The notes under the pieces are model-generated. The model was given only the letters and a program-made list of their open reading frames with translations. It made no database searches and was not told where the DNA came from. This document shows positions 1 through 6,060 of a stretch of DNA of 9,340 nucleotides, piece by piece. Every line of letters starts with the position of its first letter. Positions within the stretch are counted from its first letter, which is position 1. Source of the stretch: an uncultured Clostridia bacterium (GTDB lineage Bacteria; Bacillota; Clostridia; Oscillospirales; Oscillospiraceae); NCBI GenBank assembly GCA_932222125.1, contig CAKNZJ010000281.1, positions 1 to 9,340 on the forward strand, read 5' to 3'. The position numbers and the translations under genes are program-made.

Positions 1-2382
1 ATAGCCTAAATAGGCTTGAAATTCCGGGTCGTTGGCGTCATACCACTTCTGCCACGTCCCATACTTGGTCATAGCGGCTTTTTGCTTGGATGTGTGTTCA
101 TCGTCTGCCTGTTTCATCAGCCGGTCAAACTCATGGAGGGAATAGGCCGTCTTATCCTGAAAAACAATACTCTCGCTCCACTCGCAGAAAATATAGGGAA
201 CGTCACGGGGCGGATAGGCCGGTTCGCTGGCATCAGCGGAAATTGCAGCAGGCTCCCGCACCAGCGGCGGGGTGGAGAACACAGAAGCGTCCTGGGTGGC
301 GGAAATCTTTGCTTCCGAGGTGGCGGCTATATGCTCGATCCGTGCCCGCACATCCTCCGGCAGATTATCCACATAAAAGGTCACGGTTCGGTCGGGGGCA
401 ATATGGGCGATGGTCTTATAGTCGCCGTGTTCTTCTTCCAAACTGTTCCAGACGGTCAGGCCGTTGCCCATGTGTGCGTAGCCCAGGTCATATTCCGGTG
501 TTGTAACCTGGGGCACCGTTTCCGCCACTTGCAGAAGATGGTCATTTAGCGGGTTCTCTGCCAGCAGGCGGTCAAACTCGTTGCGGGGCAGTTCTTTATT
601 GATGATGGGAAATGCCGGGTCAAAGAGCAGGACGGTCTGCTCATCAAAGGCCAGCAGTTGGTACTCCTGCGCACCGAGATGCACCGTATCGCCCAGGGCA
701 AAACGGTACTCTTTCTTTGGCTGGGGCGACGGGTTCAGTTCGTCATAGGTCGGCTCTGGCTGGACGGTGGGAGTGTCGCGCTGACGGCGGTACTCTTGAT
801 ACTGCTCTTTTTCAGCCGGTGACAGATAGCGGTCAACAGCCATCAGCTCACCGATACGCTTCGCTGCCTTTTTCCACGTCAGCCTTACTTCGGCCTTTGG
901 ATGGGTCAGTTCTCCGATTGAAATTTTTATGCCGCTGGTGTCGCGCCACGCCCCCACCTTTTTATCCGTAATAACAGAGAAATAAATGGTTGATTTATAT
1001 TCTTCTTTGAGAAATGATGCGTTCTCGCCAGAGTTTTGCTCTGCTTCAAACCGCTCATAAATACGGAATTTTCCATCAGCTATTCCGCTGCCGTGCAGGA
1101 GAACAGCGTCAATATCCTCCTGGGAAATGGCAAAAGCGGAGGACTGTTCATCCTCCGCTTCCTCTATGGCCTGACGCTGTTCTTCCTCGGTAGGGAGCGG
1201 TTCGTTTAGGCGTACACCAGCTCCCTCATCGCCACTTCCTCCGCCGCTGCCTTGAAGTTGTTCATCAGGCCCACCCACTTCATCTGATCGGACGCTTTCA
1301 GGCTCTCCGTCACGCCCTGCTCCGCCGCCATCCGCTGGGTCATGCGCTCCACCATCTCGGTGGCCTGCCGGTCGATTTCCTCCAGATGGCTGTTCAGTTC
1401 CCCGGTCAGCAGCATCCCGACGTAAATCCCGTGCTTGTGATTCGCCAGGTAACTGCGCCGCAGCATCCCATATTTTCCTACCTTGGGGACTTCCGGCACG
1501 TCCAGGTTGGGCAGGCGGTAGCCGCTCTCCGTTCTGTAAGTCAGTTCCATGCTCAACGCTCCTTTCAGCTTTTGTTCTGCCGTCATTATACCGGGTTTCA
1601 GACCGCTGGGCAAATGTGCGATTTTGCTTTTGTTCCTCCCGGTACAGATCGAGGACGGTGGTGGCGATCTCCCGCAGGGGCATCTCGGCAATATCGCTGG
1701 TGGCCGCTCCCAAAACGGCAAGGGTTTTCAGGGTGTTAAAGTCATAAATGCGGGTGAAATCTTCGCCGGAGAAGTATTCATTGGGGTCAATGCCGCACCG
1801 GGCCAGCAGCATAAAGCCCACGCTGTTCTCCAGCAGGCCCCTAAACCACACCTTTACGCTGTCCTCGTCCAGTTCCTCCAGAAAACTGTCCTCCCGGACG
1901 GAGAGAAGATCGGCGCAGTAGTCGCCAAAGTTGTCCTCCACGATGATCTTCGCCGTTTCCAGCAGGCACTCGGCAAAGTCCGGCTTGCCGGTCAATACGC
2001 CGTAGCTGTTCTCCAGCCCCTCAATGACTGCATCCTCATACTCCGGCTTCATCTGCCAGATGGGGATGGTACGTCCGGCTCGGCTGTTGGTGTCGGACAT
2101 ATCAAAGACGTGCCGCAGCTTGTAGCCCTTGCTGGTGTCCACCAGGAGGGCGATCCCCGTGGTGCCACGGTTCACCCAGCGGCCATGCGTGTTCCAGAAG
2201 TCGGTTTGGGCGCAGGCGGTGGCGTCCGGCTTTTGGGCAAAAATCAAAAGCTGGTCACGGAAATTGTACTTGAAGTTATGGGCGGCGGTGTTCAGGAACG
2301 CCATATAGTTCCCGCTGTTGACGTTGATCTGGCGGGCGGTCTGTACCGCAAGCCGGACAATGGATTCAGGTTTCTTTGCCAC
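1..2382 (-). CDS. Giant ICE protein: ArdC-N-like head, low-complexity linker, LPD-type modules (partial, runs off left edge)
   Basis: An uninterrupted frame of 794 codons starts at a GTG (2382-2380) with an AAGGAGGG ribosome site 7 bases upstream and is still open at base 1. Residues about 30-100 resemble the ArdC N-terminal, single-strand-DNA-binding anti-restriction domain (NFRDQLLIFAQKPDA, then a W...GRWVNRGTTGIALL block, then VFDMSDT). Residues 278-393 are a Gly/Asp/Arg/Pro-rich linker that overlaps tnpV in another frame. From about 415 (FAISQEDIDAVLLHGSG) onward the text matches my memory of the giant Tn1549-type ICE proteins, which carry large polyvalent protein-associated domains and usually end in a DNA methylase or SNF2 helicase; that part would lie left of this window. 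Modules at 635-684 (YAHMGNGLTVWNSLEEEHGD, AHIAPDRTVTFYVD) and 729-794 (YIFCEWSESIVF...EFDRLMKQADDEH) belong to this type. It is the last gene of the visible operon, 3 bases after the preceding stop. Its enzymatic identity cannot be seen here. Confidence 0.88.
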   Translation of the reverse strand, partial: MAKKPESIVRLAVQTARQINVNSGNYMAFLNTAAHNFKYNFRDQLLIFAQKPDATACAQTDFWNTHGRWVNRGTTGIALLVDTSKGYKLRHVFDMSDTNSRAGRTIPIWQMKPEYEDAVIEGLENSYGVLTGKPDFAECLLETAKIIVEDNFGDYCADLLSVREDSFLEELDEDSVKVWFRGLLENSVGFMLLARCGIDPNEYFSGEDFTRIYDFNTLKTLAVLGAATSDIAEMPLREIATTVLDLYREEQKQNRTFAQRSETRYNDGRTKAERSVEHGTDLQNGERLPPAQPGRAGSPQGRKIWDAAAQLPGESQARDLRRDAADRGTEQPSGGNRPAGHRDGGAHDPADGGGAGRDGEPESVRSDEVGGPDEQLQGSGGGSGDEGAGVRLNEPLPTEEEQRQAIEEAEDEQSSAFAISQEDIDAVLLHGSGIADGKFRIYERFEAEQNSGENASFLKEEYKSTIYFSVITDKKVGAWRDTSGIKISIGELTHPKAEVRLTWKKAAKRIGELMAVDRYLSPAEKEQYQEYRRQRDTPTVQPEPTYDELNPSPQPKKEYRFALGDTVHLGAQEYQLLAFDEQTVLLFDPAFPIINKELPRNEFDRLLAENPLNDHLLQVAETVPQVTTPEYDLGYAHMGNGLTVWNSLEEEHGDYKTIAHIAPDRTVTFYVDNLPEDVRARIEHIAATSEAKISATQDASVFSTPPLVREPAAISADASEPAYPPRDVPYIFCEWSESIVFQDKTAYSLHEFDRLMKQADDEHTSKQKAAMTKYGTWQKWYDANDPEFQAYLGY
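1206..1550 (-). CDS. tnpV: TnpV-family transposon protein, fully nested in another frame of the giant ORF
   Basis: This 114-residue protein begins MELTYRTESGYRLPNLDVPE, continues GKYGMLRRSYLANHKHGIYV and ends KWVGLMNNFKAAAEEVAMRE plus LVYA. I recognise this as the TnpV family (small proteins of Tn4451-like and other clostridial mobile elements; biochemical role unclear). The start at 1550 is chosen because AAAGGAG (1565-1559) lies 8 bases upstream; a longer frame to 1721 begins at a TTG with out-of-family sequence. The whole gene lies inside codons 278-393 of the giant ORF, one base downstream of that frame. In this frame the protein has ordinary hydrophobic periodicity and family-like sequence, whereas the host frame gives a disordered-looking linker. 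This suggests TnpV is the better-constrained frame here. No transposase or recombinase is adjacent. Expression has not been shown; the ribosome site and intact family match are the evidence. Confidence 0.78.
   Translation of the reverse strand: MELTYRTESGYRLPNLDVPEVPKVGKYGMLRRSYLANHKHGIYVGMLLTGELNSHLEEIDRQATEMVERMTQRMAAEQGVTESLKASDQMKWVGLMNNFKAAAEEVAMRELVYA
1559..1565 (-). promoter_or_regulatory. Shine-Dalgarno site of nested tnpV
   Basis: AAAGGAG on the minus strand with 8 bases to the ATG at 1550. It matches the operon's usual AAAGGAG-type sites although it lies inside the coding frame of the giant ORF, and it decides the tnpV start. Confidence 0.7.
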
Positions 2383-2385
2383 AAT

Positions 2386-2679
2386 CTATCCCTCCTTTTC
2401 ATCGCAAGATTTGAGAAGCCCATTTTTTGCGGCGGCAATTTTGGAAATGCGCCCGGTAAGCTGGGCAACGGTGGCCCTGATCTCGGACTGCCGTGCGGCG
2501 TAAAAATAGCCGGTGGCATCGCTGCAAATGGGATGGCCGTCACAGCGCAGGCGGTTGACAGTCCGCCGCAGTTCCGTCCCCTTGATATGGAACGCGGCTT
2601 CCAGTTCTTTGCTGGAAGCCGCGCTTTCCTGTCCCCGGTGGTATTTTTTCAGATGTTCACACAGGGCCTTATCCACCAT
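2386..2679 (-). CDS. Small winged-helix-like DNA-binding protein
   Basis: A 97-residue protein starting MVDKALCEHLKKYHRGQ. The stretch SKELEAAFHIKGTELRRTVN followed by RLRCDGHPICSDATGYFYAA reads as a helix-turn-helix plus beta wing, a layout common in small phage and ICE proteins of Firmicutes; the C-terminal third (IRATVAQLTGRISKIAAAKN) is probably a coiled helix. Its DNA target is unknown. The ATG at 2679 overlaps the stop of the upstream gene by 11 bases. There is no clear Shine-Dalgarno, so translation is probably coupled to that gene. A GTG at 2688 is an alternative start adding three residues. The stop is 3 bases before the GTG of the giant ORF, inside whose ribosome site region it lies. 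It may regulate this operon, or have a replication or transfer role; the sequence does not decide. Confidence 0.82.
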   Translation of the reverse strand: MVDKALCEHLKKYHRGQESAASSKELEAAFHIKGTELRRTVNRLRCDGHPICSDATGYFYAARQSEIRATVAQLTGRISKIAAAKNGLLKSCDEKEG

Positions 2680-2986
2680 CGTGCCCACCGCCGTGTTTCA
2701 GTCCTTGACTGTACTCTTTTTTCGGCGGGTACACTCCGCCGCAGGCATAGAGAAGCTGCCGGATCATCTCGGCGGCTTCGCTCTCATACATCTGGACGCT
2801 GGCATACAGTTCGCCGTTCTTGCCGGGATAGAGCCGGGTAAAACGCATCCGTTTCTCCATCAAGTCTCTGGCATCCATGCGGGTGCGCTCATCGGCGGCG
2901 CTGGCCGCGTTGCCCTCCAGAACGGACATCATCAGGTCGAACATGGAGGGGTGTACCTTCAATTTGACATTCGGTAATTGTGCCAT
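2669..2986 (-). CDS. Conserved-looking hypothetical ICE protein, 105 residues
   Basis: I do not recognise a named family. The start at 2986 (MAQLPNVKLKVHPSMFDLMM) is preferred over the longer frame to 3064 because AAGGTAGGA sits just upstream and the extra 26 residues fall in the upstream gene's coding region. The protein is soluble and mixed alpha/beta in look: a KLKVHP strand, a helix FDLMMSVLEG, a charged helix around ERTRMDARDLMEKRMRFTRL, a strand GELYASVQMY and a helix EAAEMIRQLLYACGG. There is no signal peptide or membrane segment. The extreme C-terminus (HGGGHDGG) is Gly/His-rich and coincides with the 11-base overlap with the next gene, so those residues may be shaped by the overlap rather than by function. 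It lies 7 bases after the previous stop. Confidence 0.8.
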   Translation of the reverse strand: MAQLPNVKLKVHPSMFDLMMSVLEGNAASAADERTRMDARDLMEKRMRFTRLYPGKNGELYASVQMYESEAAEMIRQLLYACGGVYPPKKEYSQGLKHGGGHDGG

Positions 2987-2993
2987 GATGTTC

Positions 2994-3545
2994 CTACCTT
3001 TCTGCGGACACCGCCTGCCGCCCCCGCTGGGGAAAGTCCCAGCCGTAGACTTTGCCGATCTCATCGCCCAGCCTGCGGGTGACGCGGGTTATATCGGCGC
3101 GGGTCGCTGTGCCGTAATACAATTTTTCTTTCAGCAGGTCAATTTGCGATTCCCGCACTCCGGGTTTGTAGGTGCGGTAAAGCAGGTGATTGGTGCCGTC
3201 ATGGTGGATGGCGTCACAGCGCAGGTCGCCCAGCTTGTCAACGTACCATGTGGCGTAGTCGATGTCCCGGCCACTGTAAAGGCAGTCCCGGATGTTGCCG
3301 CTTTCGATCTCCTTGTAGCCCATGTGCCGTCCAGTCCAAAGGCCCAGGTCGGCAATAATGAGGATAGGCTGGTCAAGCTGGATGTTAAGGTTCACGCGCT
3401 CATCGTCCAGATAATCCCCGTTGATTTCGTGCATCAGGGCCATACGTTCATCCTCGGACAGTTCCGGGTATTGGGCTTCCAGGTCAGCCCGCCAGTCCTC
3501 ATAGTCCAGATCATCGCTCCAGATAAGGTGTTTTTGATCTGTCAC
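2994..3545 (-). CDS. Hypothetical ICE protein with strongly acidic N-terminus, 183 residues
   Basis: No family name is assigned. The start is a GTG at 3545 whose bases overlap the TGA of the upstream gene by four (GTGA), with AGGGGTG as a ribosome site inside the upstream gene's last codons: a classic coupled junction. The first 50 residues hold 17 Asp/Glu and only 4 Lys/Arg. After that come RVNLNIQLDQPILIIADLGL (a buried beta-strand pair), the Gly-rich patch WTGRHMGYKEIESGNIRDCL, and the aromatic/His segment ATWYVDKLGDLRCDAIHHDG continuing TNHLLYR. The C-terminal helix region includes RADITRVTRRLGDEIGKVYG. There is no signal peptide or membrane span. The 'WYVD..GDLR.D..HHDGTNH..YR' block looks like a conserved core. 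Related proteins occur, from memory, in clostridial ICEs without a known function. Confidence 0.82.
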   Translation of the reverse strand: MTDQKHLIWSDDLDYEDWRADLEAQYPELSEDERMALMHEINGDYLDDERVNLNIQLDQPILIIADLGLWTGRHMGYKEIESGNIRDCLYSGRDIDYATWYVDKLGDLRCDAIHHDGTNHLLYRTYKPGVRESQIDLLKEKLYYGTATRADITRVTRRLGDEIGKVYGWDFPQRGRQAVSAER

Positions 3546-4486
3546 CGTGCGTCACCCCTGTCCCTGTGCTTGGGCTTGATGGGCTGGCCCTGTTCATCGT
3601 AGTTTTTCGGGTCGGCGGCGGGAGTGTCCCAGCCCATCGTAGCGCCGCCCTGCATCGCCATCGCCTGCGCCTTTGTCACGCCCATCTCGTCGTTCAACTC
3701 GTCAACCAGCTTTTGGCTGGTGCGGCCTTTCGTTACATAGGACGCGGAGCGGTAGCCGTCAAAACCCCGCTCAAACATCACGATGGCCCGCTTTTCCGGC
3801 ACCTTGCCGTAGCACACCGTTGGCAGCGAACTTCGGAGGGGAATAACGGTGTTGCCGTTACGCTCCATCAGTTCGGCAAACTGGCAGATGTGGTAGAGTT
3901 CGCTGCCAATTTCAACGTGATAGTCGTCAATATAGCGGCATACTCGGTCAAACACTCGTCCATCAAACCGCCTGACACGCACGCTGTCCCCATCCTCGAT
4001 TCTGAATTTTTCCTTGTAGCCTGGGGTAATAAAGCGGATGCCTTTTTCAGCGTGTTTCATGTGGCCGTCCAACCAGTCCCGGCGATAGCAGTAAATGAAC
4101 AGGTTTTCCTCCCCCTTGTAGGGGTTCAGGCGGATCAGATAGGAATACTGCGCTGTGTCCGCCCGGAAACCAAAGGCAAAGCCCTCGTTAAATCCGCTCT
4201 CCGGGCGTTTCTGGCAGAAGTCCCGCATGGCGTCCCGGCTTTTCAGAAAGCCGCCATACTGCTCATCGCCCACCAGGGCGTTCAGGACGCTCTCAAACTC
4301 GGCGTGAAATTCCTCGGTGCCCAGGTTCTGCCGGTGGTCTTGCCATGTCTTGAAAAATCCTTTGCCGTCAGCACCCATGTCGGCCCGCAGATGGCCGATG
4401 CACCCGGTCTGGCCTGCTATCTGCGTACTCTGGCCGGAAGTGTAGAGCCGTTCCGCAGGGGTAGCGGTTTGCATCGTCAATTCCAT
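3542..4486 (-). CDS. Paralogue C of a three-member ICE protein family, 314 residues
   Basis: It starts MELTMQTATPAERLYTSGQS at 4486 with AAAGGAGGG upstream; the longer frame to 4528 has no ribosome site and overlaps the methyltransferase. It aligns almost gap-free with the 315-residue paralogue upstream of the methyltransferase over its first ~230 residues. Shared blocks are P-(A/T)-E-R-L near 10-14, FRADT near 107, the Y-R-R...H-(M)-K/Q-x-A-E-K-G-I-x-F-I block at 134-153, KEKFRI-DGD near 158-167, VIP(L/M)RSxLP near 214-222, and the C-terminal tail from about 269 (GVTKAQ...GW..PAADPKNYDEQG) ending in RDRGDAR. It is soluble, without membrane segments. I recall similar proteins in Firmicute ICEs but no established role. 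It follows the methyltransferase stop by 17 bases and overlaps the next gene by four, so it is co-translated. Confidence 0.85.
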   Translation of the reverse strand: MELTMQTATPAERLYTSGQSTQIAGQTGCIGHLRADMGADGKGFFKTWQDHRQNLGTEEFHAEFESVLNALVGDEQYGGFLKSRDAMRDFCQKRPESGFNEGFAFGFRADTAQYSYLIRLNPYKGEENLFIYCYRRDWLDGHMKHAEKGIRFITPGYKEKFRIEDGDSVRVRRFDGRVFDRVCRYIDDYHVEIGSELYHICQFAELMERNGNTVIPLRSSLPTVCYGKVPEKRAIVMFERGFDGYRSASYVTKGRTSQKLVDELNDEMGVTKAQAMAMQGGATMGWDTPAADPKNYDEQGQPIKPKHRDRGDAR

Positions 4487-4503
4487 AGAAGTTACCCTCC
4501 TTT

Positions 4504-5979
4504 TCAGCCAATAAGAAAAGACCACCAATCATCTTCCCGCACCTGAAAGGCATCGCCTAATTGGATGGTGTCAGGGAAGTTTGTTTGGGTGGTCTTTATG
4601 GCGTATTTGTCGATCTCGGTTGCGTAATATCGGAGAACCGTTGCGCCCAGCTTATCCAAAGCCAGATGGCCGCAACTCATACCGTCATACATGGACAGCA
4701 CTTCCAGCGGTTCAGTCGTAATGTCGGGGCAGTAGGAGAGGATGTGGGCGATCACATCCACCGTCCAGCCGTTGCCCAGCATCTTATATGCCTGGGTATC
4801 GCTCACCGGGAATACAAAGTCCTCCGGCACCGTCTGGAGGCGCATACACTCGCAAACTGTCAGCTTGCGGATAATATAATAGCCGTCCATCAGCTTAATG
4901 GGGTACTGCTGGCCTTTGATGATGATTTGGCCGTTGCGGACTTCGTAAATCGGTTTGTCCAATGTCCCACAATACTGATAATACTGGCAGGAGGTAGTCA
5001 GGCAATTCGCCTTTTCCCGCATGGCACGGCCCCTGCGGGTCTTGCTGTTCGGCATGGTCAAGTCCACACACTCACCCGGCAAAATGTCGGTGTAGCCCTT
5101 TGTGGTGGCTTCCGCCACCCGCAGGGCTGGGCAGTCGGTGGGCACAGTGTAAAGCCCGGTTTTCGCCCCGGCCCCGCCGCCGTTCCCGCAAAGGGTCTTG
5201 CTTTTCCCGTCCGCAGAATATACCCGGTGGCCCTGCCCCTCGGAGCCGGTTCCGCTCTCTATGGTGCCGACACGGATGGGGTACATGGGTACGGCGATGT
5301 GTGGGTGAAATGCGGTAGTAACGGCTGTCCCCTTGCCCTCAATACTGTAAACCCTGTCGGCAAGGCTTGGCTGAATACCGGGGATTCCGCCGCGTCCGCT
5401 TTTGCTGTTTACACAAACAGGTTGGGCAACACAGGTCTTGCGGTCGATGGTGTTGCCCACCATATTACGGATGCCATCTTTATAATAGGTGGCCCGGAGA
5501 CACTGTGCCTTGCCATCAGCGGTGACGTTTACTGGCTCTATTGCCATCGGTGCGGGGAAGTGTCCGCCGTCCAGGGCGTTAGTTGCGCTGGCCTTGGAGT
5601 AATTTGCTTTCAGCGTGTACCCCTTTTCCCGCAGGGGCAGGCCGCTGTCCAGAATGTCCAGCAGGATAAGGCCCCGGTCTTTCGGCTGTTCTACACCGGG
5701 GATATTCGTCCAGTAGAGCCGCTGGCGGCTTTGGGCGGAAACAAGGGCGGAGTTTATCAAGAGCGGTTCCACACCCAGCTCCGCCGTGATCTGCGCCCGT
5801 ATCGCCGGGGCCATGCTTTTATTGTTTTCGTACAAATAGAAGTCCGGCCCATAGCGTTCCCTGGCGATCAGGTAATTGCGAAACAATTCCCAGCCCAGGC
5901 CCTCCGGCTGGGTTTCCCGGTTCCGGGTCTGCGCGATGCTCCAATGGGTGCAGGGCGAACCGCCCAGCAGAAGTTTCAT
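4504..5979 (-). CDS. DNA (cytosine-5) methyltransferase with circularly permuted motif order
   Basis: Transfers methyl from S-adenosylmethionine to cytosine C5. The 491 residues contain the family motifs in rotated order: IV GGSPC at 6-10 (catalytic Cys10), VI ENN at 51-53 (usually ENV), VIII QSRQRLYW at 83-90, a long target-recognition region about 110-370, IX RKLTVCECMRLQTVPEDF at 371-388, X YKMLGNGWTVD at 398-408, then I LSMYDGMSCGHLAL at 428-441 (SAM-binding), II ATEIDKYA at 453-460 and III TIQLGDAF at 471-478. The start is firm: in-frame TGA-TAA (5983-5988) sit two codons upstream, so motif I cannot lie N-terminal. The C-terminus WWSFLIG and N-terminus MKLLLGG both echo the usual 'LLIGGSPCQ' junction, so the cut falls between III and IV. 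The sequence affinity is to DNMT3-like phage/ICE enzymes. No restriction endonuclease is nearby, so this is probably a solitary protective enzyme. The target sequence is unknown. Confidence 0.9.
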   Translation of the reverse strand: MKLLLGGSPCTHWSIAQTRNRETQPEGLGWELFRNYLIARERYGPDFYLYENNKSMAPAIRAQITAELGVEPLLINSALVSAQSRQRLYWTNIPGVEQPKDRGLILLDILDSGLPLREKGYTLKANYSKASATNALDGGHFPAPMAIEPVNVTADGKAQCLRATYYKDGIRNMVGNTIDRKTCVAQPVCVNSKSGRGGIPGIQPSLADRVYSIEGKGTAVTTAFHPHIAVPMYPIRVGTIESGTGSEGQGHRVYSADGKSKTLCGNGGGAGAKTGLYTVPTDCPALRVAEATTKGYTDILPGECVDLTMPNSKTRRGRAMREKANCLTTSCQYYQYCGTLDKPIYEVRNGQIIIKGQQYPIKLMDGYYIIRKLTVCECMRLQTVPEDFVFPVSDTQAYKMLGNGWTVDVIAHILSYCPDITTEPLEVLSMYDGMSCGHLALDKLGATVLRYYATEIDKYAIKTTQTNFPDTIQLGDAFQVREDDWWSFLIG

Positions 5980-5981
5980 TT

Positions 5982-6000
5982 GTTATCACGCTCCTATAAC
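5982..6000 (-). promoter_or_regulatory. Small hairpin presenting the methyltransferase Shine-Dalgarno in its loop
   Basis: On the minus strand GTTAT (6000-5996) and ATAAC (5986-5982) pair around the loop AGGAGCGTG, which carries the AGGAG site of the methyltransferase. The spacing from AGGAG to ATG is a long 11 bases, which the hairpin would shorten. It is a weak stem (5 bp), so functional importance is uncertain. Confidence 0.35.
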
Positions 6001-6001
6001 G

Positions 6002-6035
6002 AAAAACGGCCCCCAGGTGTTCTGGAAGCCGTTTT
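6002..6035 (-). terminator. Rho-independent terminator-like hairpin inside the operon
   Basis: Read on the minus strand, AAAACGGCTTCCAG (6035-6022) pairs over all 14 positions with CTGGGGGCCGTTTT (6016-6003) around a five-base loop AACAC, and is followed by one more T, giving a run of five U. Two of the pairs are G-U, so the fold is complete only in minus-strand RNA; the plus-strand copy has two A-C mismatches. It lies between the stop at 6061 and the methyltransferase start at 5979. I see no promoter after it, so methyltransferase transcription would depend on read-through or antitermination. Confidence 0.72.
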
Positions 6036-6060
6036 AAGGTATTGATTTATGGGAGAGCCT

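Noticed and set aside
16..549. Plus-strand ORF of 177 codons at the left edge
   Set aside because: It is antisense to the well-supported giant ORF and has no supporting signal.
1206..1550. Reading tnpV as evidence that the giant ORF is frameshifted or ends there
   Set aside because: The giant frame was read codon by codon from 2382 to base 1 without a stop, and the family-like text resumes after the linker.
1206..1721. Longer 171-residue version of TnpV
   Set aside because: It would begin at a TTG without a ribosome site, and the added residues do not resemble the family; the ATG at 1550 has a strong site.
1549..2841. 430-codon plus-strand ORF
   Set aside because: It is antisense to the giant ORF and its neighbours, has no ribosome site or recognisable domain, and is explained by the lack of stops in GC-rich antisense frames.
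4561..6045. 494-codon plus-strand ORF
   Set aside because: It is antisense to the methyltransferase, which has all catalytic motifs; the plus-strand translation shows no family features.
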